A stretch of 9,338 nucleotides of DNA from an uncultured Porphyromonadaceae bacterium (lineage in GTDB: Bacteria; Bacteroidota; Bacteroidia; Bacteroidales; Muribaculaceae), in contig URLF01000094.1 of the NCBI GenBank assembly GCA_900548705.1, forward strand, positions 1 to 9,338. Direction: 5' to 3'. Positions 1 to 6,204 of this stretch are shown in pieces. Numbering within the stretch: position 1 is the first letter of the stretch; each line of letters starts with the position of its first letter. The position numbers and the translations under genes are program-made. Under the pieces are notes generated by a model. It was not told where the DNA came from. It searched no databases and saw only the letters and a list, made by a program, of their open reading frames with translations.

Positions 1-103
1 AAACGCCTCGCCGGAAGCCAAGGCCGCGGCGGATCAAATCATCGGCTCCAACACAGAGGACGGAGTGGCGGAATATCTAAGGCCGCTTATGGACAAAATG
101 TAA
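1..103 (+). CDS. Cof-type HAD-IIB hydrolase, C-terminal fragment (5' end outside window)
   Basis: The frame open from base 2 ends in TAA at 101-103 and encodes about 33 residues beginning NASPEAKAAAD and containing SNTEDGVAEYL. This matches the C-terminal signature of Cof-type (HAD-IIB) phosphatases, in which an 'NA..e.K..Ad' segment is followed by 'sN.eDGVA..l' and the short final helix. Family members dephosphorylate sugar phosphates or other small phosphorylated metabolites in the cytoplasm; the substrate cannot be read from this tail. The catalytic DxD motif lies upstream of the window. It runs in the same direction as thyX but a promoter lies between them, so it is probably a separate transcription unit. 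Confidence 0.6.
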   Translation, partial: NASPEAKAAADQIIGSNTEDGVAEYLRPLMDKM

Positions 104-130
104 AATCAAGGCATGGAAACGCCCTTTTGG

Positions 131-159
131 TTGAATCTGGGCGAAAGATTTGCTATAAT
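131..159 (+). promoter_or_regulatory. Sigma-A promoter with extended -10 for thyX-tmk
   Basis: A -35 box TTGAAT (131-136) and a perfect -10 TATAAT (154-159) are separated by exactly 17 bases. TGC just before the -10 makes it an extended -10 element. Transcription should begin near 165-167, which leaves a leader of about 27 bases before the thyX start at 193. This Firmicutes-style promoter contrasts with the TAnnTTTG promoters further right in the window. Confidence 0.8.
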
Positions 160-180
160 AACTCTGTTAATGCAATTTTG

Positions 181-195
181 GGAGGGATTTTTTTG
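181..195 (+). promoter_or_regulatory. Shine-Dalgarno and TTG start of thyX
   Basis: GGAGGG at 181-186 sits seven to eight bases ahead of TTG at 193-195. This pair decides the thyX start. The in-frame ATG at 127 lies upstream of the predicted -10 box and so would not be transcribed, and the protein sequence becomes ThyX-like (AKVTLLTHTP) only after the TTG. Confidence 0.8.
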
Positions 196-978
196 GCAAA
201 GGTTACGCTTCTGACTCATACGCCGATGCCGGAGCAAACCATCGCGGCGGCGGCAAAGCTGTGTTATTCCGCGGCGGAAATCGATAAAATCTATGAAGGG
301 CTTACGCCGGAAAAAACCGCCTCCTTTGTGGAAATGCTGTCGGAGATCGGACACGAGAGCCCTATTGAGCACGCAAGCTTTACCTTTGGCATCGAGGGGG
401 TGTCCCGCTCCTTTCTGGCTCAGGTGACCCGCCACCGCATGGCCTCCTTCAGCGTACAAAGCCAGCGCTATGTCAAGGAAAATATGTTTGAATACGTTCT
501 GCCCCCGGAGATCGAGAGCGTCCCGGAGGCCCGGGAGGAATATATCCGGGCGATGGAGGAGGACCAAGCCCATTACGACAGCCTTACGGCGATTTTAAAA
601 GAAAAACATAAAAAAACCTTTTTGGCGGAAGGCAGGCCGGAAAAGGAAGCGAATCGCCTGGCGGAAAAGAAGGCCATTGAGGACGCCCGGTTTGTTCTGC
701 CCAACGCCTGCAACACCAAAATGATCTGCACGATGAACGCCCGAAGCCTGATGAACTTTTTCACCCTGCGGTGCTGCAACCGGGCCCAGTGGGAAATCCG
801 GGATGTGGCGGATCAGATGTATCGGCTGGTTTACGCCGCGGCGCCAAAGCTATTCCAGAACGCGGGGCCGTCCTGCGTAAGAGGGGCGTGCTCCGAGGGG
901 AAAATGTCCTGCGGAAAAATGAGGGAGGTCCGAGAGCGGTTCGCGGCTATGAGGGAGCAGTGTCATGGCAAGGGGTAA
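193..978 (+). CDS. thyX: Flavin-dependent thymidylate synthase ThyX
   Basis: ThyX makes dTMP from dUMP using methylenetetrahydrofolate and FAD/NADPH, and releases tetrahydrofolate rather than dihydrofolate. The 261-residue product from the TTG start carries the diagnostic RHRx7S motif (R80-H81-R82 to S90), followed by QRY, plus the HESPIEH segment at about 54-60 and the region around FVLPN and NARSLMNFF (about 167-190) typical of the flavin and dUMP site. The C-terminus is cysteine-rich (C228, C233, C240, with a CVRGACSEGKMSCGK pattern), which I recall from clostridial ThyX proteins. Its last bases overlap the start of the thymidylate kinase gene by 14 bases, so the two are translationally linked and co-transcribed from the promoter at 131-159. 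The product of ThyX is the substrate of the next enzyme. Confidence 0.95.
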   Translation: MAKVTLLTHTPMPEQTIAAAAKLCYSAAEIDKIYEGLTPEKTASFVEMLSEIGHESPIEHASFTFGIEGVSRSFLAQVTRHRMASFSVQSQRYVKENMFEYVLPPEIESVPEAREEYIRAMEEDQAHYDSLTAILKEKHKKTFLAEGRPEKEANRLAEKKAIEDARFVLPNACNTKMICTMNARSLMNFFTLRCCNRAQWEIRDVADQMYRLVYAAAPKLFQNAGPSCVRGACSEGKMSCGKMREVRERFAAMREQCHGKG

Positions 979-1633
979 GCTGATCGTGATGGAGGGCCTG
1001 GACGGCTCGGGAAAGGCTACCCAGACTGGACTGCTGTGCCAATATCTGGAAAGCCGGGGCCGCAGGGTAAGGCACATCGAGTTCCCGGATTACCGGGAGC
1101 CTTCATCCGCTTTGGTGAAAATGTATCTGAATAAGGAATTCGGCTCGAATCCCGGCGATGTGAACGCCTACGCCGCCTCGTCCTTTTACGCGGTGGACCG
1201 CTACGCCAGCTTTTTGCGGTTTTGGAGAAAGGATTATCTTTCCGGAGCCACCATCGTGGCGGATCGGTACACCACTTCCAACGCGGTGTATCAGATGGAA
1301 AAAACACCCCCGGAGGATTGGAATAAATATCTAGCTTGGTTACAAGACTATGAATATGGAAAATTACAGCTTCCCCGGCCGGATTTGGTGCTGTTTTTGG
1401 ATATGCCCACGGAGATCTCCCAAAGGCTGCTGAGCGGCCGTTACGCCGGCGACGAGAGAAAAAAAGATCTGCACGAAAGCAATGTGGAATTTTTAACCCG
1501 ATGCCGCCGGACCGCCCTTTACGCGGCGGAGGCGATGGGATGGCATACGGTGTCCTGCTCTCAGGAGGGAGCGCCGCGGAAGATCGAGGATATTCAAAGA
1601 GATATCCGGGAAATCGTTTCCCAGAAGCTGTAA
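965..1633 (+). CDS. tmk: Thymidylate kinase / deoxynucleoside monophosphate kinase
   Basis: A 222-residue P-loop kinase that phosphorylates dTMP to dTDP with ATP, directly downstream of ThyX in the dTTP pathway. Visible motifs are the P-loop GLDGSGKA (11-18), a DRY motif at 100-102 that in the family contacts the nucleotide monophosphate, LFLDMP (143-148) as the second core strand, and an arginine/lysine-rich lid region around 157-168 (SGRYAGDERKK). The usual P-loop Ser/Thr is Ala18; I recall the GKATQ variant from clostridial kinases annotated as thymidylate or deoxynucleoside kinase, so this is probably not a defect. GAGGGA around 951-956 is a good ribosome binding site for ATG at 965, which lies inside the end of thyX. 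No downstream gene of the same operon is seen because the sequence changes character about 70 bases after the stop. Confidence 0.88.
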   Translation: MARGKLIVMEGLDGSGKATQTGLLCQYLESRGRRVRHIEFPDYREPSSALVKMYLNKEFGSNPGDVNAYAASSFYAVDRYASFLRFWRKDYLSGATIVADRYTTSNAVYQMEKTPPEDWNKYLAWLQDYEYGKLQLPRPDLVLFLDMPTEISQRLLSGRYAGDERKKDLHESNVEFLTRCRRTALYAAEAMGWHTVSCSQEGAPRKIEDIQRDIREIVSQKL

Positions 1634-1687
1634 CAGGCGTTTGCCGCTGGAAGCTTTTTGAAATATGCTTGAAAAACAGAAACAAGG

Positions 1688-1710
1688 CTTTTTCGATAAA
1701 TAGGGAAAAT
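1688..1710. other. Probable chimeric junction between Clostridia-like and Bacteroidales-like DNA
   Basis: Left of this point the genes, ribosome binding sites and promoter are Firmicutes-like; right of it starts lack Shine-Dalgarno sequences and promoters fit the Bacteroidetes consensus. On the minus strand a Bacteroidales-type lipoprotein frame runs normally down to a GYFPY segment (ending near 1700). It then continues into sequence that is the complement of the tmk 3' flank and tmk itself, without any protein-like character. The exact breakpoint cannot be fixed by eye; somewhere between 1640 and 1715 is safe. No transposase, integrase, tRNA or repeat is visible at the join. Confidence 0.75.
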
Positions 1711-2029
1711 AACCGGGCTGCACGAGTGGCGCGGTCTCGATTTCCCGCTGGGTGGTCACGGCGATGTTGATGAGCAGGGGAGAGGTGGAGGACTCGGTGT
1801 AGCCTCGCATCACCATCTCCTCCCTGATGGCGGCCGCGATGTTATAATAGGTCGCCATCTCCATTCCCGGAGGAAGTTTGCCCATGTCGGGGGTCACAAT
1901 GCGGAATGTCTTGTACTCGGCCAGGTCGGCATTGTTGTAGACTTCGCTGTTAACCAGCGAAAATGGTGAGCATGCCCCTAAAAGCAGGAGCAATGACAGG
2001 ATACCTAAGATTTTCTGAAGTTTCTTCAT
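1700..2029 (-). CDS. DUF4136-like lipoprotein, 3' part lost at the junction
   Basis: Starting at ATG 2029 the minus strand encodes MKKLQKILGI followed by a leucine-rich hydrophobic stretch and LLGAC, a type II signal peptide with lipidation expected at Cys20. The mature part (YKTFRIVTPD, then GMEMATYYNIAAAIREEM, then SPLLINIAVTTQREIET) resembles the DUF4136 family of small exported Bacteroidetes lipoproteins, whose function is unknown. About 110 residues are recognisable. After the GYFPY segment the frame runs on, but only as the antisense of the tmk region, so the natural C-terminus and stop are missing. An in-frame ATG 42 bases further upstream (2071) is disfavoured because it would put extra residues before the signal peptide and lies at the predicted promoter. 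It is divergent from the pullulanase gene. Confidence 0.65.
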
Positions 2030-2043
2030 AACCAATAGTTTTT

Positions 2044-2072
2044 CAAGTATATAACACAATAAATATGTCAAA
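2044..2072 (-). promoter_or_regulatory. Bacteroidetes-type promoter for the truncated lipoprotein
   Basis: Read on the minus strand, TTTG (2072-2069) is followed after 17 bases by TATACTTG (2051-2044), one mismatch from the TAnnTTTG -7 consensus. It lies 14 bases upstream of the ATG at 2029, implying a very short leader. The call rests on the motif match alone. Confidence 0.45.
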
Positions 2073-2178
2073 TGTTCCGTTCTTTTTAAGATTGTGGCGT
2101 CCGGTTCAGGAGGCTCCAGTCACCTTACATTCATTGTATTTCTTTCCAACTCAGACATAAAAACACCTTAAAAGCAAG

Positions 2179-4239
2179 ATGAAAAACTTCATGTTTGACC
2201 TTTGTGTGGGTTCACTTGTCGCGGGAGCTGTGCTTGCCCCGCAGTGTATGCGTGGCGCGGTCAGAGATGTCGCTGTGGCAGCCGCCGGCAAGACTGATGC
2301 CAAATACCTGTCCTATCCCGTTTATGAGGGGAATGACCTTGAGCTTTCAATCAATGGGAAGACCGCCTCTTTCCGTCTCTGGTCACCCGAGGCGCAGGCC
2401 GTGAAACTCCGTCTTTACAAAAACGGACGTGGCGGCGAGCCTATCGAGACCATTGACATGAACAAAGCAGAGAACGGTACCTGGACCGCGTCGGTCACCC
2501 CGGTGCCTTACGGCAAGTTCTACACCTTCCAGGTTCAGACCGCCGGGAAGTGGCTCGACGAGACCCCCGGCATATGGGCCAAGGCTGTTGGGGTAAACGG
2601 CCACCGCGCTGCTGTGATTGACTTCTCCACCACTAATCCTGAAGGATGGGCCAATGACAAAGGGCCTGAGGTGAAGGCCATCAACGACGCGGTGATTTAC
2701 GAGATGCACCACCGTGACTTCTCTGTGCATCCCAACTCAGGAATCGCCAACAAGGGGAAATTCCTCGCTATGACAGAGGAGGGCACCTTGAATCCGATGG
2801 GTGACAAGACAGGTATCGACCATCTCAAGGAGCTTGGAGTTACCCATGTCCATATCCTCCCCTCTTATGATTACAACTCGGTTGACGAGGCCAATCTCCC
2901 GGCCAACCAGTATAACTGGGGTTATGATCCCTACAACTACAACTCCCCCGAAGGTTCATATTCCACCAACCCCTCCGACCCGGCTACCCGTGTGAGGGAG
3001 ATGAAGGAGATGGTCAAGGCCCTCCATGACGTTGGAATCGGTGTGGTGATGGATGTGGTCTACAATCATACCGCCGACAATGACAAGTCAAACTTCTCCC
3101 TGACCGCCCCCGGCTATTTCTACCGCCACAATGAGGATGGCTCATACAGCGACGCCTCGGGATGTGGCAACGAGACAGCATCCGAACGTCAGATGATGGG
3201 TGACTTCATCGTGAATTCGGTGAAATACTGGGCAAAGGAATACCATATCGATGGTTTCCGTTTCGACCTCATGGCGATTCATGACACCGAGACTATGAAC
3301 CGTGTGGCCGCCGCGCTCAAGGAAATCAACCCTTCGATTTTCGTTTACGGCGAGGGCTGGACTGCCGGAAACTCACCCCTCCCGATGGAAGCGCGCGCAT
3401 TGAAAGAGAATGTAGCCAAGATGGATGGTATCGCGGTGTTCTCCGACGATATCCGTGACGCTGTGAAGGGGCATTACTCCAACGCCGCAGACCGTGGTTT
3501 CGCCACAGGGAAGCCCGGCAACGAGGAGACCGTGAAAATCGGTATCGTCGCAGCCACCGCCCATCCCCAGGTCGATTATTCCAAGGGCAACAACTCCAAA
3601 TTCCCCTATGCCTCAAGCCCTTCGCAGATAATCAACTATGTCAGCTGCCATGACGACCTGACCCTTACCGACAAGCTCGCCAAGTCGATGCCGGAAGCCT
3701 CGGAGGCTGAGCGTCAGCGTGCCGCCCGTCTGGCCCAGACAATCGTCTTCACCTCCCAGGGTACACCCTTCATGTTTGCCGGTGAGGAGGTTTTCCGCGA
3801 CAAGAAGGGTGTGCATAACTCTTACAAGTCGCCCGACTCGATCAACGCCATAGACTGGAACCTGAAGCATCTCAATGCCGAGCAGTTCAACTATTACAAG
3901 GAACTGATTGCCCTGCGCAAGGCTCACCCCGCCTTCCGCATGACCTCGGCTGATGCCATCGCCAGCCATCTCAAGTTCGACAAAGTGACATCCCCCAACC
4001 TCATCTCCTATTCATTGCTTGACAACGCCAACGGAGATGAATGGAAAGAAATCAAGCTTATTTTCAACGGCAGCGACGAAGCGGCCGAGGTGAAACTTCC
4101 CAATGGGAAATGGACCGTGGTGGCCCGTGACGGTAAGATCAACCATACCGGTCTGCTGAATGCTGACGGCTCCCTCCAGACTCTCCCCGGCGGCAAGACC
4201 ACCGTTGAGCCTCGTTCGGCCCTCATCCTCTTCCGCTGA
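2179..4239 (+). CDS. pulA: Exported type I pullulanase-like alpha-glucan debranching enzyme (GH13)
   Basis: A 686-residue glycoside hydrolase predicted to cleave alpha-1,6 branches of pullulan, glycogen or starch-derived dextrins. The N-terminus (residues 1 to about 25) looks like a weak cleavable signal peptide; Cys23 is not in a lipobox, so it is probably periplasmic rather than lipid-anchored. A CBM48-type beta domain follows (about 52-150, with FRLWSPEAQAVKLRLYK). The catalytic barrel spans about 165-585: the pullulanase signature YNWGYDP (245-251), region I DVVYNHT (292-298), region II DGFRFDLMA with nucleophile Asp363, region III YGEGW with acid/base Glu392, and region IV YVSCHDD with Asp492. 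The last 90 residues form a C-terminal beta domain. All catalytic residues are present. ATG 2179 is the first start after an in-frame stop at 2158-2160. No SusC/SusD-like genes are visible beside it, and a strong terminator makes it monocistronic. Confidence 0.9.
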   Translation: MKNFMFDLCVGSLVAGAVLAPQCMRGAVRDVAVAAAGKTDAKYLSYPVYEGNDLELSINGKTASFRLWSPEAQAVKLRLYKNGRGGEPIETIDMNKAENGTWTASVTPVPYGKFYTFQVQTAGKWLDETPGIWAKAVGVNGHRAAVIDFSTTNPEGWANDKGPEVKAINDAVIYEMHHRDFSVHPNSGIANKGKFLAMTEEGTLNPMGDKTGIDHLKELGVTHVHILPSYDYNSVDEANLPANQYNWGYDPYNYNSPEGSYSTNPSDPATRVREMKEMVKALHDVGIGVVMDVVYNHTADNDKSNFSLTAPGYFYRHNEDGSYSDASGCGNETASERQMMGDFIVNSVKYWAKEYHIDGFRFDLMAIHDTETMNRVAAALKEINPSIFVYGEGWTAGNSPLPMEARALKENVAKMDGIAVFSDDIRDAVKGHYSNAADRGFATGKPGNEETVKIGIVAATAHPQVDYSKGNNSKFPYASSPSQIINYVSCHDDLTLTDKLAKSMPEASEAERQRAARLAQTIVFTSQGTPFMFAGEEVFRDKKGVHNSYKSPDSINAIDWNLKHLNAEQFNYYKELIALRKAHPAFRMTSADAIASHLKFDKVTSPNLISYSLLDNANGDEWKEIKLIFNGSDEAAEVKLPNGKWTVVARDGKINHTGLLNADGSLQTLPGGKTTVEPRSALILFR

Positions 4240-4258
4240 TATCATTCCCATCTAACAA

Positions 4259-4321
4259 CGCTTCGCGATGACAGGCACGGGATTCACTCCCCGTCGCCCG
4301 TCATCGCGAAGCGCTGTTTTT
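4259..4321 (+). terminator. Rho-independent terminator of the pullulanase gene
   Basis: A 14-base-pair perfect stem, CGCTTCGCGATGAC (4259-4272) with GTCATCGCGAAGCG (4300-4313), extends by a few more pairs past one mismatch and is followed after CTG by a run of five T (4317-4321). It begins 20 bases after the pullulanase stop and should cleanly separate that gene from the RNA element downstream. Confidence 0.88.
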
Positions 4322-4409
4322 GTCATCGGTGTATTTTTTTCTTTCATGATGAATTGCGCAGACATTAAGGATATTTGCGACGGATGTCAACTAAATTTCA
4401 GCCGGGATA

Positions 4410-4440
4410 TTGGCTCGGAACACAAAAAGTAGTAACTTTG
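4410..4440 (+). promoter_or_regulatory. Bacteroidetes primary-sigma promoter for the structured RNA
   Basis: TTGG at 4410-4413 (-33 element) and TAACTTTG at 4433-4440, an exact match to the TAnnTTTG -7 consensus, are separated by 19 bases. The predicted start, about six bases downstream at 4446, coincides with the first base of a stable stem, which supports both the promoter and the RNA. Confidence 0.75.
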
Positions 4441-4445
4441 CGGGC

Positions 4446-4687
4446 GGTTGGGACAGCGAGGATTCCCGAAAATGGCCCACGATGTCACGACCATAGAATT
4501 TTGGAATTTAGGAAGCGTTATGCTTGTCTTGTAAGTTGAAAACCTGAGAAACTTTCAAATTGAATACAAGGACGGGCATAGTGGATTCTCGCGCGTATAG
4601 CGCGGGCTGCTATTGTCACATCTGTATTCAAAGGTTTTCTCAGGACCGTCAACTTACGGCGTGGCATAGTCGGCTTGCGCTTTTTGT
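4446..4687 (+). ncRNA. Candidate structured non-coding RNA of about 240 nt
   Basis: This interval has no protein-like frame but a dense nested fold. The 5' end GGTTGGGACA (4446-4455) pairs with TGTCACGACC (4483-4492), one mismatch. A second long rod-like domain closes with AAGCG (4513-4517) to CGCTT (4678-4682) and TATGC (4519-4523) to GCATA (4664-4668). It continues with GTAAGTTGA (4531-4539) to TCAACTTAC (4649-4657), CCTGAGAAA (4543-4551) to TTTCTCAGG (4636-4644), and TTGAATACA (4560-4568) to TGTATTCAA (4623-4631). It ends in a CGCGC/GCGCG tip (4590-4604). A T-run at 4681-4685 follows the closing stem. The promoter sits at the right distance. The long interrupted hairpin recalls 6S RNA and the described Bacteroidales-1 motif, but I cannot confirm membership. 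It could also be a regulatory leader of the Crp-type gene 72 bases downstream. Confidence 0.7.
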
Positions 4688-4727
4688 ATTAAACCAGGTT
4701 TTTCTTGCTGAGTGAGGCCTAAACCGA

Positions 4728-4747
4728 CCCGCGATGGCCGACGCGGG
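4728..4747 (+). promoter_or_regulatory. Small GC-rich hairpin just before the Crp/Fnr gene
   Basis: CCCGCG (4728-4733) and CGCGGG (4742-4747) form a six-base-pair hairpin with an eight-base loop, ending 11 bases before the ATG at 4759. It has no T-run, so it is not a terminator; it could influence ribosome access. No good TAnnTTTG promoter is seen between 4688 and 4758, so the regulator may depend on read-through from 4410-4440. Confidence 0.35.
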
Positions 4748-4758
4748 ACAGAACTGTT

Positions 4759-5322
4759 ATGGGCGGAAATTTCAACACATATATGGATAGCCCGGAAATC
4801 TCTTTCTGGCGGAATTTATGCCTTTCCGAAGGTGAACTGCGGCGGTATGAACGAGGGGAGGAGTTTGTCAGTATCGGTCAACCGGGCCGTTATATCGGTT
4901 TCGTGATGAAGGGGACATTGAAATATGTCACCTTTTCCGAGGATGGCACAGAGCATGTGGTGGGGTTTGAATTTCCGGGGGAGTTTGTGACGGATTTCCC
5001 ATTCTCGCTGTACGGGATGCCGGCGCGTGTCTCTATTGTCGCCGATTCCCCGTGTGAGATAATGTGTGTGGCTACGCGCCTGGTTACCGAGAGGATGAAA
5101 TCTGATCCCGAACTGCCGGGAATTGTGATGCGCTCGACCGAGAATGTGTTTTCCACCGTATATGACCGTTACATGTCGCTTTACCGAAAGTCTTCGCGTG
5201 AACGCTATGAGGAGCTTCTGAGCCGCCATCCAGATTTGTTCTCGCTTTTTTCACTCAAGGACATCGCTTCTTATCTCAACATCACTCCGACCCATCTGAG
5301 CCGACTGAGAAAGAACATATGA
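4759..5322 (+). CDS. Crp/Fnr-family transcriptional regulator
   Basis: A 187-residue cytoplasmic regulator. Residues about 15-110 form a cyclic-nucleotide-binding-type beta roll (GEEFVSIGQPGRYIGFVMKG, then the VVGFEFPGEF turn and the ADSPCEI strand), followed by the long dimerisation helix (about 112-150, with the family-typical SSRERYEELL). The C-terminal helix-turn-helix is short (165-185, LKDIASYLNITPTHLSRLRK). The length and the ITPTHLSRLRK ending are usual for the large set of Bacteroidales Crp/Fnr paralogues, most of which have no known ligand. I see no cysteine cluster that would suggest an Fnr iron-sulfur centre. The start has no Shine-Dalgarno sequence, as expected for this phylum. 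It lies 72 bases after the structured RNA and 36 bases before a palindrome that could be its own operator. Confidence 0.88.
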   Translation: MGGNFNTYMDSPEISFWRNLCLSEGELRRYERGEEFVSIGQPGRYIGFVMKGTLKYVTFSEDGTEHVVGFEFPGEFVTDFPFSLYGMPARVSIVADSPCEIMCVATRLVTERMKSDPELPGIVMRSTENVFSTVYDRYMSLYRKSSRERYEELLSRHPDLFSLFSLKDIASYLNITPTHLSRLRKNI

Positions 5323-5357
5323 AATTTTGTTAAAAATCAGTCGCTGTTGGCTCGGTT

Positions 5358-5371
5358 TCAACAAATGTTGA
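5358..5371. promoter_or_regulatory. Palindrome, candidate operator for the upstream Crp/Fnr regulator
   Basis: TCAACA (5358-5363) and TGTTGA (5366-5371) form a perfect inverted repeat with a two-base spacer. Dyad sites of this size suit a Crp/Fnr dimer, and it overlaps the -33 element of the promoter at 5368-5401, a typical place for repression. The link to the neighbouring regulator is inference from position. Confidence 0.4.
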
Positions 5372-5401
5372 GAGTTGGTCGGTTGCGGTTTACGAACTTT
5401 G
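5368..5401 (+). promoter_or_regulatory. Bacteroidetes-type promoter upstream of the 65-codon ORF
   Basis: TTGA (5368-5371) is followed after 19 bases by TACGAACTTTG (5391-5401), a slightly stretched version of the TAnnTTTG box, and then by GCATC, as is common in this phylum. The ATG at 5429 lies 27 bases downstream. Confidence 0.5.
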
Positions 5402-5428
5402 CATCGTAATCAAAAATCTCAACCGACG

Positions 5429-5626
5429 ATGTTAAGAATCTCTGTCTGCCTGATGACAATAATAGCGGCGGCCGCCTCGATGAGTGACGGCTGTCAGTCT
5501 TTGACCCAGGAGGCTGGGGGAGATTGTAAGTCGGCAATAAAGGCAGACACAGTGTTGACTGTCGGGCTGCTGCAATCCAAGGTTTTGCTGACAGGTTTTG
5601 TCCCGTATTCATTCCCCCACCGGTGA
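5429..5626 (+). CDS. Short ORF with signal-peptide-like start, possibly a gene remnant
   Basis: Sixty-five codons from ATG 5429 to TGA 5624-5626. The start MLRISVCLMTIIAAAASMSD looks like a Sec signal peptide, with a short basic end, a hydrophobic core and small residues; Cys22 is not preceded by a proper lipobox. The rest (ADTVLTVGLLQSKVLLTGF) could be the first strands of a larger domain that then stops. I do not recognise a family. A plausible promoter lies at the right distance upstream, so transcription is likely even if the protein is broken. It could be a genuine small exported protein, the 5' remnant of a decayed gene next to the Crp-type regulator, or chance. Confidence 0.35.
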   Translation: MLRISVCLMTIIAAAASMSDGCQSLTQEAGGDCKSAIKADTVLTVGLLQSKVLLTGFVPYSFPHR

Positions 5627-5710
5627 GTCATCCCCCGTTTCGGGATTCCACTTCCGCATTCATACACTAATCGACATATTTGGACGCTGTTTTTCAATTA
5701 TTTGCAACCG

Positions 5711-5762
5711 GATTCCGGAGGAATCTTTCCCGAGATTGTTTAGGAAAAATTCCTCCGGAATC
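5711..5762. repeat. Inverted pair of GATTCCGGAGGAATC motifs
   Basis: GATTCCGGAGGAATC at 5711-5725 and its opposite-orientation copy ATTCCTCCGGAATC at 5749-5762 face each other across 23 bases and can form a large hairpin. Each copy also has self-complementary ends (GATTCC and GGAATC). The same motif recurs at 5936-5950 and, with one base changed, at 6039-6053. Confidence 0.6.
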
Positions 5763-5935
5763 GTTTATGTCAGTCCCGCTGCATCTCTCTCCCTCCCGGC
5801 ATCAAGTATCTCACGCAAATTCCGCAGATATGCAGATTTATTAAGCCTGAGGCTTTGTAAGAACTTGCACGGCTGTTATCCGGGTGGCAGCAAATAATTG
5901 GTGAATGAAAGTTGAGGAGCCGGAAAGGAAATGAC

Positions 5936-6053
5936 GATTCCGGAGGAATCCTTTGTCTGAATAGCCGTGGGTTGGCGCGAGGGAAGGCATTATGGCCGAA
6001 CCGAAGCGGTAACCCACGGTAACTATGTATAGCGGGATGATTCCGTAGGAATC
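5936..6053. repeat. REP-like intergenic repeat unit bounded by GATTCC-N3-GGAATC motifs
   Basis: Two GATTCCnnnGGAATC motifs (5936-5950 with GGA inside, 6039-6053 with GTA inside) flank a larger imperfect inverted repeat, CCGTGGGTT (5965-5973) with AACCCACGG (6011-6019), around a GC-rich centre. Short palindromes of this kind in gene-free DNA resemble dispersed REP-type repeats, which I recall being common in Bacteroidales intergenic regions. No coding sense is visible, and no transposase is nearby. Confidence 0.5.
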
Positions 6054-6204
6054 TTTTTTGATATCTCAAATGTGAATGTCAAAAATGATATCGTTGTAAT
6101 CGCGTGGATAAAAATTCGAAATATAAATTGTAAAATCCGTAGTATTTATACTGATACTCTAACCATCCTGATGTAATGAGGGGTATATCGTATGGAAAAA
6201 GATA

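Noticed and set aside
127..192. Longer ThyX start at ATG 127
   Set aside because: The promoter -10 box at 154-159 lies downstream of this ATG and the extra residues are not ThyX-like; the Shine-Dalgarno sequence supports TTG 193.
1017..1685. 222-codon minus-strand ORF opposite tmk
   Set aside because: Arginine/proline/serine-rich shadow of a convincing plus-strand kinase gene; no domain character.
1493..2071. Continuous 192-codon minus-strand frame read as one protein
   Set aside because: Only the part from 2029 to about 1700 is protein-like; the remainder is antisense of tmk and its flank, created by the junction.
2179..2260. Pullulanase as a surface lipoprotein
   Set aside because: Cys23 follows Pro-Gln, not a lipobox; an ordinary signal peptide fits better.
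5598..5897. 99-codon plus-strand ORF
   Set aside because: Runs through the GATTCC repeats, has serine/arginine-rich composition with no domain, and lacks a promoter of its own.
5770..6069. 99-codon minus-strand ORF through the REP-like unit
   Set aside because: Most of it is translation of the inverted repeats; such ORFs are commonly spurious.
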